From Lacibacter luteus (GTDB taxonomy: Bacteria; Bacteroidota; Bacteroidia; Chitinophagales; Chitinophagaceae): a stretch of DNA of 64,000 bases. Of this stretch, positions 9,201 to 17,319 are shown piece after piece. Made by a program: the position numbers and the translations under genes. The notes beneath the pieces are model-generated. The model did not search any database, was not told the DNA's origin, and saw only the letters and a list, made by a program, of their open reading frames with translations. The first letter of the stretch is position 1. Every line of letters starts with the position of its first letter. The stretch lies in assembly GCF_004118265.1 (NCBI RefSeq), contig NZ_SDHW01000005.1, positions 1-64,000 on the forward strand. Reading direction: 5' to 3'.

Positions 9201-9376
9201 TTTTTTGTACTTATCCAGATATAGCCTGATGAATCCTGCACAATGCCTGTCACACTATTATGAGATAACCCATCAAGTTTTGTATAACGGGTAAAATCTT
9301 TTTCCTCATAAGGTTGACAAAAACTGTTGAGTACAGCAATGACAGAAAGAAATGAAATGATCAGCCTTTGCATCAT
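6272..9376 (-). CDS. Reg-propeller sensor histidine kinase, LytS-type
   Basis: A 1034-residue membrane sensor kinase. After a signal peptide (about 1-20) comes a long periplasmic region (about 25-690) of two-component-regulator propeller repeats, first seen as LDGLSHNSVTGIVQDSSGYIW and recurring with GxxxIWxGT-like words. A Y_Y_Y domain follows (about 700-775), then one transmembrane helix (about 780-803), a His_kinase (PF06580) region with His833 in MNPHFIFN, and a HATPase domain with the N-box IENAIWHG and a DDGIGI glycine box. It lacks the fused AraC and receiver parts of the hybrid kinases used for polysaccharide sensing in Bacteroides; its output is the overlapping LytTR regulator. The ligand cannot be read from sequence. 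Confidence 0.92.
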   Translation of the reverse strand: MMQRLIISFLSVIAVLNSFCQPYEEKDFTRYTKLDGLSHNSVTGIVQDSSGYIWISTKKGLNRFDGRSFSNFFKSSENFRLPENDILNLARQNYEILGSTAVGAFSYNTLTRKLSSFTVPADSNIFFWSNQVWQTVRDRNGNYVLSTKTGLYIFNDQGKLISKYDHFSPQDAGTKELWFGNWLAQLSDGRIFQENNLAGSFYNYKTKKIEAHSFRNQPDLKRLVNFKIDEERISFYGGNDQLITPASTKDALEIYNLISGHYASYPIPKHIIPDLDWYSKLIFINDSIAALTSKVGGFYLLHSSVKNKNWNCDGLKYFASKYCTSVFADKDGRLWIGTNDGLYKQNIRNTFFDDEDLSQQLPTIVNTGIQSVFISQDKIFAGLRNEGGLVVLNGENKKIERIVDLSSHGSGSNSLNFIFQFNKDTLWLGTAKGILWFNKNNYTHGLLKIPGQPEWFYNTKTRSFLKDSEGDLWLSFGKLNSLLLYKHSENRFYDYSNSALLKITFCFSMEEDKSRNVWIAGDGLCRWNRKKNIIDTLIPYPTVIKTVTNYMRLLDCDDDNNLWLASYDNEIIQYNCNENKMYLRVAENSMIDGHSVTSSDIINDHIWLGMANGISAFNIKDHSIKQFNYSDGLPSAVVTSPRNGSFYDAQRNRFYFGAGKYLISFVPDARFSEKVIPNFSVEVMGNDQSQNNKIILPYSKNNVELTLNAINFTDPEENRFAYRLLGEKNETWYELNTKNVVVLSKLPPGTHRIEMKMYSVNNRWPAQTQTIQLQIKPPFWRSLYFLLPAFAAVILLIVMMYRRRVNQINRQANIDKQLTQTEMKALHAQMNPHFIFNCLNSIREMILNNENEQASLYLSKFARLIRITLNHSSKQFVSLADTVDYLERYIEMESIRNNQFTYKIDVAKDLNTNDIMVPPMLIQPFIENAIWHGSAQKGDMNIHISFKQEGNQLICIVEDDGIGIEESLKRKKDIAHEPSVGIDNIKQRIALLNEKYNLHSAIQIQDKLTLSQANETGTIVTLRLPIKTNEHLWT

Positions 9377-9605
9377 GTCCTTAAAGTTAATTCGTTGTTT
9401 TAAGAATTTTATACTGCCATTTACCCTTTTTGAAATTGGCCGCCTTTTATAATGCAGGATCAGCCGTTCAAAGCCACTTCACCCCCATTCACGGTTTAAA
9501 AGCACTGAAATCTTTCTAAAGCAGGGTTTCCGATAATGAAAACAATCCTGCCGAACATGAGCTGCTGCTCATTTCGCCTTTTATGATTTCTAATTTGAGC
9601 GGATA

Positions 9606-10055
9606 ATGAAAATATCCTGGACAAGTTTAAAAATATCAATTGCAGGTGCAAGGTTGAGCCATCTGGTGCAAAAAGATAGGATATGGGATCATGGAAGTAT
9701 GGCAGAGCAGGCACGCATCATTTTTCACCTGGTGCATAAGGCAAAAGCAGGTGGAAATATGGAATCATTACAAAAACAATGTTCTTTTTCTTGTTTTAAA
9801 AAAATAGAGGCAGAGATAGCAATGGGAGAATCAGGCAAGTCAACAATTATAACCCCTATCATAAGAGAACTCGCCATAATAGATGTGCAGCCCGGTAAGA
9901 ATAATAAACCCGATATGTTCTGGTCATTGATCAGGTATCATATAAAGGAAACGATGAATGGAATTGACACAATTGATAGGAGTAAGGAGTTCATTGCAAA
10001 ATGGTGTTTTATCAGGCAAGGCGATTGGTGGATGCTGGACGAAATAAAACGATGA
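9606..10055 (+). CDS. Hypothetical protein (149 aa), unrecognised
   Basis: I do not recognise this reading frame. It begins at the first ATG after an in-frame stop, has no signal peptide or membrane segment, and is mixed in composition with several tryptophans near the C-terminus (KWCFIRQGDWWMLDEIKR). It ends 29 bases before the start of the first giant T9SS cargo gene. No ribosome binding site or promoter is evident. The 229 bases before it (9377-9605) show no gene. It could be a small cytoplasmic protein or a chance frame; composition does not clearly exclude either. Confidence 0.4.
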   Translation: MKISWTSLKISIAGARLSHLVQKDRIWDHGSMAEQARIIFHLVHKAKAGGNMESLQKQCSFSCFKKIEAEIAMGESGKSTIITPIIRELAIIDVQPGKNNKPDMFWSLIRYHIKETMNGIDTIDRSKEFIAKWCFIRQGDWWMLDEIKR

Positions 10056-10084
10056 CGAATTTTTTATATAACAAAACCTACATT

Positions 10085-13000
10085 ATGAAACTGAGATATT
10101 TACTCGTTGCAGTACTTACTTTTTTTTGCTTAACAATAAACGCACAACCCGGTGCCTTAGATAAAGCATTTGGGAGTTTTGGTATTAGTGTTTCTACAGA
10201 ACGATCAATTTTTGAACGCATCTTTCCATTGTCAGGGGGGAAGTTTCTTGTTACAGAAGGTGAGTTGGCAGTGCGTACTTATCCAAACGGGGCTACAGAG
10301 TCTTACACGTACAGCATTTTCAGAAGATATAATGCAGATGGCACGGCTGACCTTACATATGGGTACAACGGGGCAAGAAGGTTTTTTACAAGTGATGAAT
10401 ACCATCAGTGGTTTACATCTTTTGCAGTATTAAGTGATGGACGAATTGTTGCTACCGAAAGCGCACAGGTTCTTGGTGGTAATCCTGTTTCTTTAAACAG
10501 GATTTGGATAATTAGTGCAGATGGTGCAACAGCCGGTATCCTTGCAGAGCTGTCTGTCTTAGGATATTTCGCCGTTAGACTGAATGATATAACTGTTGAT
10601 AAAAACAATCGAGTTGTTGTTACAGGCTATGTAAGAGGAACAATGTCTACAGATAAAAACCGAACATACATCGCCAGGCTGAATAGTGATGGAAGCTTTG
10701 ATGAAACCTTTTTCAATGGAGGATTTAGAATATTGGTTGAAAATTCAAGTTATAATTATGAAGGAAGAAAGGTTGTAACTGATGCTAATAACAACATTAT
10801 TTTATGGGAAGATGGGTATTATGCATATGTACAGCAAGATGGGTCTACTATTGAAGCAGAAGGCTCTTACATTTCCAAGTTCAAAGAAAACGGATCAAGG
10901 GAAACAAGTTTTCCTTATGTAAAAACGAATGCTGTTGTACGGTCATTGCTTACTGATGGAAATTCTGAGATCATCTATTTAAATAATAGTGTTATCAAAC
11001 GTCTCAATACAGATGGCAGCTTAGATTTAGACTTTTCACCAGAAATGTCAGCAAGGAAATTAGTTATACAGCCCGACAATAAAATTATTGCTATTGGCGG
11101 TAACTCAGTGTTTCAATTGGCCCGCTTTGGAACAAATGGAACTCCGGATCCATCATTTGGTACTAATGGCTATGTAACTACAGATTTGAACCTTACTGCA
11201 CTTGCTGTTGATGCTATCTATCGTAACAGACGAATATATTTATCAGGATATGTGATTAACGGATTTGGTTATGGAACAATTGCAGCTTATGATGGCAGCG
11301 ATGTGCGTATGACATGCCCATCGCCTCAAAATCCTTACAATGTTGATGCAGGAAAATGTTACGCAACAGTAAATGGTATCAACGCCATCATGTCTACAAG
11401 TACGTTATATGCAAATGTTCAGCACAAATTAGAATATAATGGTTCAGTAGTAGAAGGTGAGGGCGGTGTAGCAGGAAAACAATTTCAAAAGGGAACAACA
11501 AAAGTTACTTATACCTATACAGACATCACTACACAAACCTGTTCTTTCAACATCACAGTTGAAGATAAGGATCCGCCAGTAGCAAGATGTAAAAATGTTA
11601 CCGTGCAATTGGATGCGTCAGGAAACGGTACACTTACAGCAGCCCAGGTTGATAACGGTTCTACAGATGGGTGCGGTATTCAATCAAGAGTGTTAAGTAA
11701 AACAAGTTTCAGTTGCAGTGATCCGGCAATCAATACTGTAACATTAACTGTAACGGATATTCATGGCAATACTGCAAGCTGCACAGCCACTGTTACAGTT
11801 GAAGATAAAGTGCCACCTGTTGCAAAATGCAAGAACATCACTGTTTATCTTGATGCAACCGGAAATGTGAGCATTACTTCTGCGCAGGTTGATGATGGTT
11901 CTACTGATGCATGTGGAATTAAAAGTCTTGTGTTGAGTAAAACATCTTTTGATTGCAGCAACAAAGGCAATAACCAGGTTACACTTACCGTAACGGATAA
12001 TAATAACAATGTTTCTACCTGCAATGCTAATGTGTTGGTAGTAGATAATCTGCCGCCAATTATTACAGCTGTTGTGCCAACACCACAAGCTATCTGGCCA
12101 TCTGACCGTAAAATGAAACCTGTAACTGTAAGCACCACTTCAACTGATAATTGTCCGGGTACTACATGCAAGATCACTGCTGTTGCTATTAAGCAAGGTG
12201 AGTTTGCAGGAGACAATATTGGTCCAGATTGGGAGATCACAGGAAATAATACAGTGAACCTCCGTGCAGAAATTCCTAAGCGTGGAGTTAAACGAATCTA
12301 TACCATCACGGTTACCTGTACAGATGCTGCAGGTAATGAAAGCTCTGCTAATACTGATGTTATTGTTTCACACAACATCATTACACCTGCAAGTGGTGCA
12401 TCAGTAAAAATTGGTACAACAGTGAGTTTAACAGGAGAGTTCTGGGATGTTCCCGGTAAAACACATACAGCTAAATGGTTAATTGATGATAAAACCATCG
12501 GTGGTATTGTTACAGAACCATCCGGAATAAATAATGGAGCAGTAGCTGGTTCTTATAAATTCACTGCTGCCGGTGTTTATAAACTACGCATGAATGTAAC
12601 GGATCAATATGGAGTAACCGGTTACAGCAACACCAATGAAAATCTTGATGCCATCCTGGTTGTGTATGATCCAAACGGTGGTTATACGTATGGCGGAGGC
12701 AAGTTTACATCTCCACAAGGAGCTTTAATAAAAACGCCATCTGCAACAGGCGAAGCTACTTATGGTTTTACTGTGAATTATAAAAATGGGGCATTGCCAA
12801 AAGGTGAAACACAGTTTGATTTTAAAGTAGGTGATTTTGAATTCAACGCATTGAACTTTGATTACCTCGCTATTTCAAATGCCAAAGCACAGTTCAAGGG
12901 CACCGGTAAAATCATCGGTGGACAAAGTGGAATAGGTTTTATCATGACAGTGATAGATGGTGCATTGGATGGGACCGGTGTTGACAAAATAAGAATGAAA

Positions 13001-13438
13001 GTATTTAACCGGAATACGGGCCAGGTTTATTACGATAATCAACCCGGTGCAAGTGATGCTGCATCTCCAACACAGCCTGTTGGTGCAAATAGTATTGTTG
13101 TTATCAGCGGCTCTAATGGCAGTATCATAACAGCGAAATCAGGAAGTGATGAACTAGAAAACGAGCGGTTATCTATAAAACTTGTTGATGAGTTAACCGC
13201 TTCTGTTTATCCCAACCCTGCAAGCAGTTATTTTAATGTTCTTGTAAATAGTAATGATGTCAATGAACGAATTATACTGCAGGTATATGATCTGAATGGC
13301 CGGTTGGTGGAAGTAAAGAATAATGTTTCAAATGAATCGATCATTCGCTTGGGTGATCTGTACAAAGCCGGGGTGTATTATGTAAAAGTGATACAGGGCA
13401 AACAGCATAAAGAATTAAAATTGGTAAAACTTAATTGA
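10085..13438 (+). CDS. T9SS cargo: delta-60 repeats, HYR-like domains, type A sorting domain
   Basis: A 1117-residue exported protein. The start at 10085 is chosen because a good signal peptide begins there (MKLRYLLVAVLTFF, cleaved near INAQ). Residues about 22-400 hold delta-60-type beta-propeller repeats, seen as LDKAFGSFGI, FDETFFNGGF and PDPSFGTNGYVTTD. About 405-760 are HYR-like immunoglobulin domains with CTATVTVEDKVPPVAKC linkers. Next comes a conserved block containing DPNGGYTYGGGKF and GTGVDKIRMKVFN, shared with the next gene. The end (about 1030-1117) is a T9SS type A sorting domain starting VYPNPASS and closing with a Lys-rich strand. Expected to cross the outer membrane by T9SS and be attached or released. 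No enzymatic motif is seen; an adhesive or structural role is inference. Confidence 0.88.
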   Translation: MKLRYLLVAVLTFFCLTINAQPGALDKAFGSFGISVSTERSIFERIFPLSGGKFLVTEGELAVRTYPNGATESYTYSIFRRYNADGTADLTYGYNGARRFFTSDEYHQWFTSFAVLSDGRIVATESAQVLGGNPVSLNRIWIISADGATAGILAELSVLGYFAVRLNDITVDKNNRVVVTGYVRGTMSTDKNRTYIARLNSDGSFDETFFNGGFRILVENSSYNYEGRKVVTDANNNIILWEDGYYAYVQQDGSTIEAEGSYISKFKENGSRETSFPYVKTNAVVRSLLTDGNSEIIYLNNSVIKRLNTDGSLDLDFSPEMSARKLVIQPDNKIIAIGGNSVFQLARFGTNGTPDPSFGTNGYVTTDLNLTALAVDAIYRNRRIYLSGYVINGFGYGTIAAYDGSDVRMTCPSPQNPYNVDAGKCYATVNGINAIMSTSTLYANVQHKLEYNGSVVEGEGGVAGKQFQKGTTKVTYTYTDITTQTCSFNITVEDKDPPVARCKNVTVQLDASGNGTLTAAQVDNGSTDGCGIQSRVLSKTSFSCSDPAINTVTLTVTDIHGNTASCTATVTVEDKVPPVAKCKNITVYLDATGNVSITSAQVDDGSTDACGIKSLVLSKTSFDCSNKGNNQVTLTVTDNNNNVSTCNANVLVVDNLPPIITAVVPTPQAIWPSDRKMKPVTVSTTSTDNCPGTTCKITAVAIKQGEFAGDNIGPDWEITGNNTVNLRAEIPKRGVKRIYTITVTCTDAAGNESSANTDVIVSHNIITPASGASVKIGTTVSLTGEFWDVPGKTHTAKWLIDDKTIGGIVTEPSGINNGAVAGSYKFTAAGVYKLRMNVTDQYGVTGYSNTNENLDAILVVYDPNGGYTYGGGKFTSPQGALIKTPSATGEATYGFTVNYKNGALPKGETQFDFKVGDFEFNALNFDYLAISNAKAQFKGTGKIIGGQSGIGFIMTVIDGALDGTGVDKIRMKVFNRNTGQVYYDNQPGASDAASPTQPVGANSIVVISGSNGSIITAKSGSDELENERLSIKLVDELTASVYPNPASSYFNVLVNSNDVNERIILQVYDLNGRLVEVKNNVSNESIIRLGDLYKAGVYYVKVIQGKQHKELKLVKLN

Positions 13439-13475
13439 ATATTCAAAGCCATTGTTCATTCTATAAACTGTTATT

Positions 13476-16400
13476 ATGAGAAAGATCCTATTGTCAATTT
13501 CTATCGTATTGATTTCTGTTTTTTCTTATTCGCAGGTGCAGGAAACATGGGTATTCTCCCATATTGGAGAATTAAGAGACCAGGCAGTAGATGCGAATGG
13601 AAATACCTACTTGGTGAGCAGTGTCTATTCGCAGGCTTTTGACGCTTTTGGTACTTTAACAATAAAGCATAATAAAGATGGTGCTGAGGTGTGGAGGTTC
13701 TTTAACCCAACGCTTAAAGTTGCTTCCGCAATGACTTTGGATGCTTCCGGCAATGTTTATATTGCTGGTATAACATCTACTTCTGGTTCAAACCCCTCTT
13801 TTTTTGGATCAAACAGACGTTTTTGTGTTGCTAAGCTGAATTCCAATGGTGTTCTACAGTGGAACAATATATATTCAGATGGTGAAAATGATGTTCCTCA
13901 ACATGGATATCCACGATCAATAGTTGTTGATGGTAATGGAAATCCATATGTTACAGGTACTCTTTATTACCTTACTGATCCTGTTGATTCTTCCACTTAT
14001 GATTACGCTACAATAAAGTATGATGGCGCAACCGGTAATCGTCTTTGGTTAAAACGTTACAATGGATCCACACCAGGTAGTGGCTTTGATGAAGCAAAAG
14101 CAATGGTCATTGATGCTTTTGGATATGTTTATGTAACTGGTACGAGCCAGTTAAATGGCTATATGGATATAGCTACAGTAAAGTATGATCCTGCAGGTAA
14201 TGAAATATGGGTGCAACGTTACAGTAATCCGAATCCTGCATATAAAAATGATTTTGCTGTTATCGGAGGCGTGAAATTAGATCCTGCAGGAAATGTTATT
14301 GTAATTGGAAGCAGTAAGGAGGGTGGTGATGTGCAAGGATCGGGTGGTGAAGGGAAAGGCCTTTTAATTAAATATACTTTCTCCGGATTCCAATTATGGG
14401 TTATTGAGGAAGTAATAAATTTTTTCTCACCGGGACCGGTCATAACTGATAATGGAAACAATATTATAGTGTGTATTAATGGATATACCAAAAAGTTTAA
14501 CGCTTCAGGTAGCTTGTTATGGACCCATCCTGAGGATTTTGGCGATTTAGCTGTTGATGCTTCTAACAATATATATGGTGTAAGCAGATGCGGCAGACAA
14601 GATCTTTGCTTTGATCGTTACGGTCTTACAACGATGAGGATTAATAGCGGCGGGACACTTGCATGGGAAAAAACCTATACCATTTTACCAAACGGAGTTG
14701 ATCGCATTGGGTTAGATGGGGATAATAATGTTTATTCATCTATCGACAGAAGTTTAGCGAGTGATGATTATTATACAATTCGTTATTCTCAATGCGAAAT
14801 TCAATGTCCATCAAATATTACTGTTAATGCTGCTACAGGCACATGTGGGGCAGTGGTAACATACCCGGCAGCTACAACATCAGGTGATTGCGGTAGTACA
14901 ATTACATATAGTCATGCACCAGGTTCAACATTCCCTGTTGGTACAACAACAGTAACAGTTACATCAACAGAAACCGGGGCAACTTGTACGTTTGATATAA
15001 CAGTGGTAGATAATCAAAACCCTGTTATTAATTATTGCCCTCCATCCAAATCAGTGGATATGAGTGCAGGAGTATGTTATGCAACTTCCGATGCTGTAAA
15101 TGCAGGAACTGCAACAGCAACTGATAATTGCAGCGCAACTGTAGAAGGCACACGGAGTGATGGCAAACTGTTAACTGATAATTATCCTGCAGGTAATACA
15201 ACCATTACCTGGAAAGCAACTGATCCGGCTGGCAACTTTGTTACATGCTCTCAAACAATAACAGTGGTAGATAATCAACCTCCTGTTATCTCAAGTAAAA
15301 CATCCAGCACTTATGTGTTATCGCCACCCAATCATAGCATGCGTGATGTGACGATCAACTATACTGCAACTGATAATTGTGCAATTACAACTACCGTAAC
15401 TGTAGGAAGTAATGAACCGGTGAATGGAGTAGGTGATGGCGATACAGATCCGGATTATATTGTATTGAATAATGTTGCGGGTTCAGGAGGCCAGTATGTT
15501 TCTCAGTTGCAATTAAGAGCAGAAAGATCAGCGGCTGGCTCCGGAAGAGTTTATACGGTTACAATAACAGCGACCGATCCTTCAGGTAATACCGATATTG
15601 AAACAATTGAAATACATGTTGCACATGATATTAAAAAACCACACAGCGGACAGGCATTTAAAGTAGGTTCAACAGTTAGCTTCCTTGGTGAATTCTGGGA
15701 TAAACCAGGTAACAGGCATACGGCCAAATGGATCATTGATGAATCTACAGTGGCAAAGGCTACAGTAACTGAACCGGCAGGAAATAAAAATGGAACCGTT
15801 ACGGGCAGTTATAAATTCACGACACCGGGTGTGTATAAATTGAGGATGGAAGTAACGGATCAAAACGGGGTTACACATTATGCAACAACTGCCGGCGACC
15901 TTGAAGCCATTGTTGTGATCTATGATCCGAATGGTGGTTATACTTATGGTGGCGGTTATTTTAATTCACCTGCAGGTGCATTGCAATCAAATCCAACCGC
16001 AATTGGTAAAGCCAGCTATGGTTTTGCAATGAACTATTTCAAAAACTCAACGTATCCAAAAGGTGAAACGCAGTTTGAGTTCAAAGTAGGTTCATTTGAA
16101 TTCAATGCGCTGAATTTTGAATACCTCGCTATCAATAATTCAACGGCGCAATTCAAAGGCACTGGTAAAATAACCGGTGGACAAAGTGGCGTTGCATTTA
16201 CAATGACCATTGTTGACGGACAACTAGACGGAACAGGTGTAGATAAAATTAGAATGAAGATCTATAACAAAAACAATGGTGCTGTTTACTACGATAATCA
16301 ACCAGGAGCAAGTGACGCAGCATTGCCAACGCAAGCAGTAGGCGCAAACAGTGTAATTGTAATTGGAGGTGGAATTAAACAATCTTCTTACACAAATAGT

Positions 16401-16697
16401 GAGATGCCTGTTGTAAGCTTAGAAACGAATCTATTAACGACCAAACTTGAAGTGGGTGCGTTCCCTAATCCTCATAATGGAACGTTCAGCTTAAGTGTTC
16501 AGTCGCCAACGGCTGGAAAAATGACCATTGAATATTTTACAATGACTGGTGCAAGAATTCACATCATTGAGCAACAGGTAAAAGCTCATGAACAATTTGT
16601 TGTTCCGAATACCGGTCTCAAATTCAATGGTACGGTCTTTTATAAGGTAAGTATTAATGGTGCAATTAAAACAGGAAAGATCATTGGAATAAATTAA
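13476..16697 (+). CDS. T9SS cargo: SBBP repeats, HYR domains, type A sorting domain
   Basis: A 1073-residue exported protein 37 bases after its relative. Signal peptide about 1-20 (ending SYSQ). Residues about 20-440 contain SBBP-type propeller repeats such as LDASGNVYIAGITS, VDGNGNPYVTGT and IDAFGYVYVTGTSQ. Two HYR domains follow, beginning CPSNITVNAATGTCGAVVTY, and then a third Ig-like domain. The block from about 718 to 970 (DPNGGYTYGGGYF, GTGVDKIRMKIYN, YYDNQPGASDAA) is closely similar to that of the preceding protein, while the propellers differ in type. The last about 75 residues are a T9SS type A sorting domain (GAFPNPHNGTFSL). The pair thus looks like a duplication with exchange of the N-terminal part. 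Function is unknown beyond secretion. Confidence 0.88.
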   Translation: MRKILLSISIVLISVFSYSQVQETWVFSHIGELRDQAVDANGNTYLVSSVYSQAFDAFGTLTIKHNKDGAEVWRFFNPTLKVASAMTLDASGNVYIAGITSTSGSNPSFFGSNRRFCVAKLNSNGVLQWNNIYSDGENDVPQHGYPRSIVVDGNGNPYVTGTLYYLTDPVDSSTYDYATIKYDGATGNRLWLKRYNGSTPGSGFDEAKAMVIDAFGYVYVTGTSQLNGYMDIATVKYDPAGNEIWVQRYSNPNPAYKNDFAVIGGVKLDPAGNVIVIGSSKEGGDVQGSGGEGKGLLIKYTFSGFQLWVIEEVINFFSPGPVITDNGNNIIVCINGYTKKFNASGSLLWTHPEDFGDLAVDASNNIYGVSRCGRQDLCFDRYGLTTMRINSGGTLAWEKTYTILPNGVDRIGLDGDNNVYSSIDRSLASDDYYTIRYSQCEIQCPSNITVNAATGTCGAVVTYPAATTSGDCGSTITYSHAPGSTFPVGTTTVTVTSTETGATCTFDITVVDNQNPVINYCPPSKSVDMSAGVCYATSDAVNAGTATATDNCSATVEGTRSDGKLLTDNYPAGNTTITWKATDPAGNFVTCSQTITVVDNQPPVISSKTSSTYVLSPPNHSMRDVTINYTATDNCAITTTVTVGSNEPVNGVGDGDTDPDYIVLNNVAGSGGQYVSQLQLRAERSAAGSGRVYTVTITATDPSGNTDIETIEIHVAHDIKKPHSGQAFKVGSTVSFLGEFWDKPGNRHTAKWIIDESTVAKATVTEPAGNKNGTVTGSYKFTTPGVYKLRMEVTDQNGVTHYATTAGDLEAIVVIYDPNGGYTYGGGYFNSPAGALQSNPTAIGKASYGFAMNYFKNSTYPKGETQFEFKVGSFEFNALNFEYLAINNSTAQFKGTGKITGGQSGVAFTMTIVDGQLDGTGVDKIRMKIYNKNNGAVYYDNQPGASDAALPTQAVGANSVIVIGGGIKQSSYTNSEMPVVSLETNLLTTKLEVGAFPNPHNGTFSLSVQSPTAGKMTIEYFTMTGARIHIIEQQVKAHEQFVVPNTGLKFNGTVFYKVSINGAIKTGKIIGIN

Positions 16698-16791
16698 ATG
16701 CATATGATTTGTAAAACCACCAGACAGCATTGAAACCAGCCTCAAAGGTAACAAGGGTTCTTTGAGAGTTGCTGCTATGATAATCATCCAA

Positions 16792-16827
16792 AAAGAGGCC
16801 GTATCGTTATTTCGATACGGCTTCTTT
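16792..16827. terminator. Bidirectional terminator between convergent genes
   Basis: A 15-bp stem (16792-16806 with 16813-16827, one G-T pair) around a TTATTT loop, A-rich before and ending in CTTCTTT. It serves the plus-strand cargo gene and the minus-strand DCC gene, whose stop codon overlaps the stem by two bases. Confidence 0.8.
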
Positions 16828-17233
16828 AATCAACAAATTTTGAGCGTTGTTCTGCTGTTGGCAACATACAGCTTTCCTGTTTGCCAAACCATTTGTAACG
16901 ATTTCTCCCGATCCATTTATAAACAAAATCCCTGATGAATGTGGGGATGATAATGAGTGCATATAATAATTTCCAGCCTCCATCTAAATGCCTGCTCACT
17001 TTCAATGCAGCCGTTGATTCACGATAGGCTATTCCATCTTCAATAAAAATAACAGAAGTAATGATTGAAGGATCAATACCAAATTTTGGTAACAGTTGCT
17101 GAGCCGTTTCGCCTTGCAGCGAACCAAACTTCAGCTTTCCTTTACTGTCTCTTTTCAGTGCAAACTTTATCCAGAAATTACAGAAGTTACAAACGCCATC
17201 AAATAAAACCAGCCTGTTTACTTGCTCCTGCAT
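16826..17233 (-). CDS. DCC family thiol-disulfide oxidoreductase-like protein (DUF393)
   Basis: A 135-residue protein of the DUF393/DCC family, named for a conserved N-terminal motif seen here as LVLFDGVCNFCNFW with Cys15 and Cys18 in a thioredoxin-like CxxC arrangement. The middle carries the family segments KFGSLQGETAQ and STAALKVSRHL, and the C-terminus has a hydrophobic stretch (LLYALIIIPTFIRDFVY) and a KWFGKQESCMLP tail with another cysteine. A redox role is predicted for the family but not proven. It stands alone, converging on the T9SS cargo gene and divergent from the TPR kinase. Confidence 0.88.
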   Translation of the reverse strand: MQEQVNRLVLFDGVCNFCNFWIKFALKRDSKGKLKFGSLQGETAQQLLPKFGIDPSIITSVIFIEDGIAYRESTAALKVSRHLDGGWKLLYALIIIPTFIRDFVYKWIGRNRYKWFGKQESCMLPTAEQRSKFVD

Positions 17234-17319
17234 ACTACAAAGTTACAAAAACAAGGTACCCAAAGCAGTACTATAAACTGCCAATGCAATGTTTTAACTT
17301 TCGGAATAAATAATCGTTT

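Noticed and set aside
10001-10084. Upstream start for the first giant cargo protein
   Set aside because: It overlaps the preceding gene in another frame, and the signal peptide begins at 10085.
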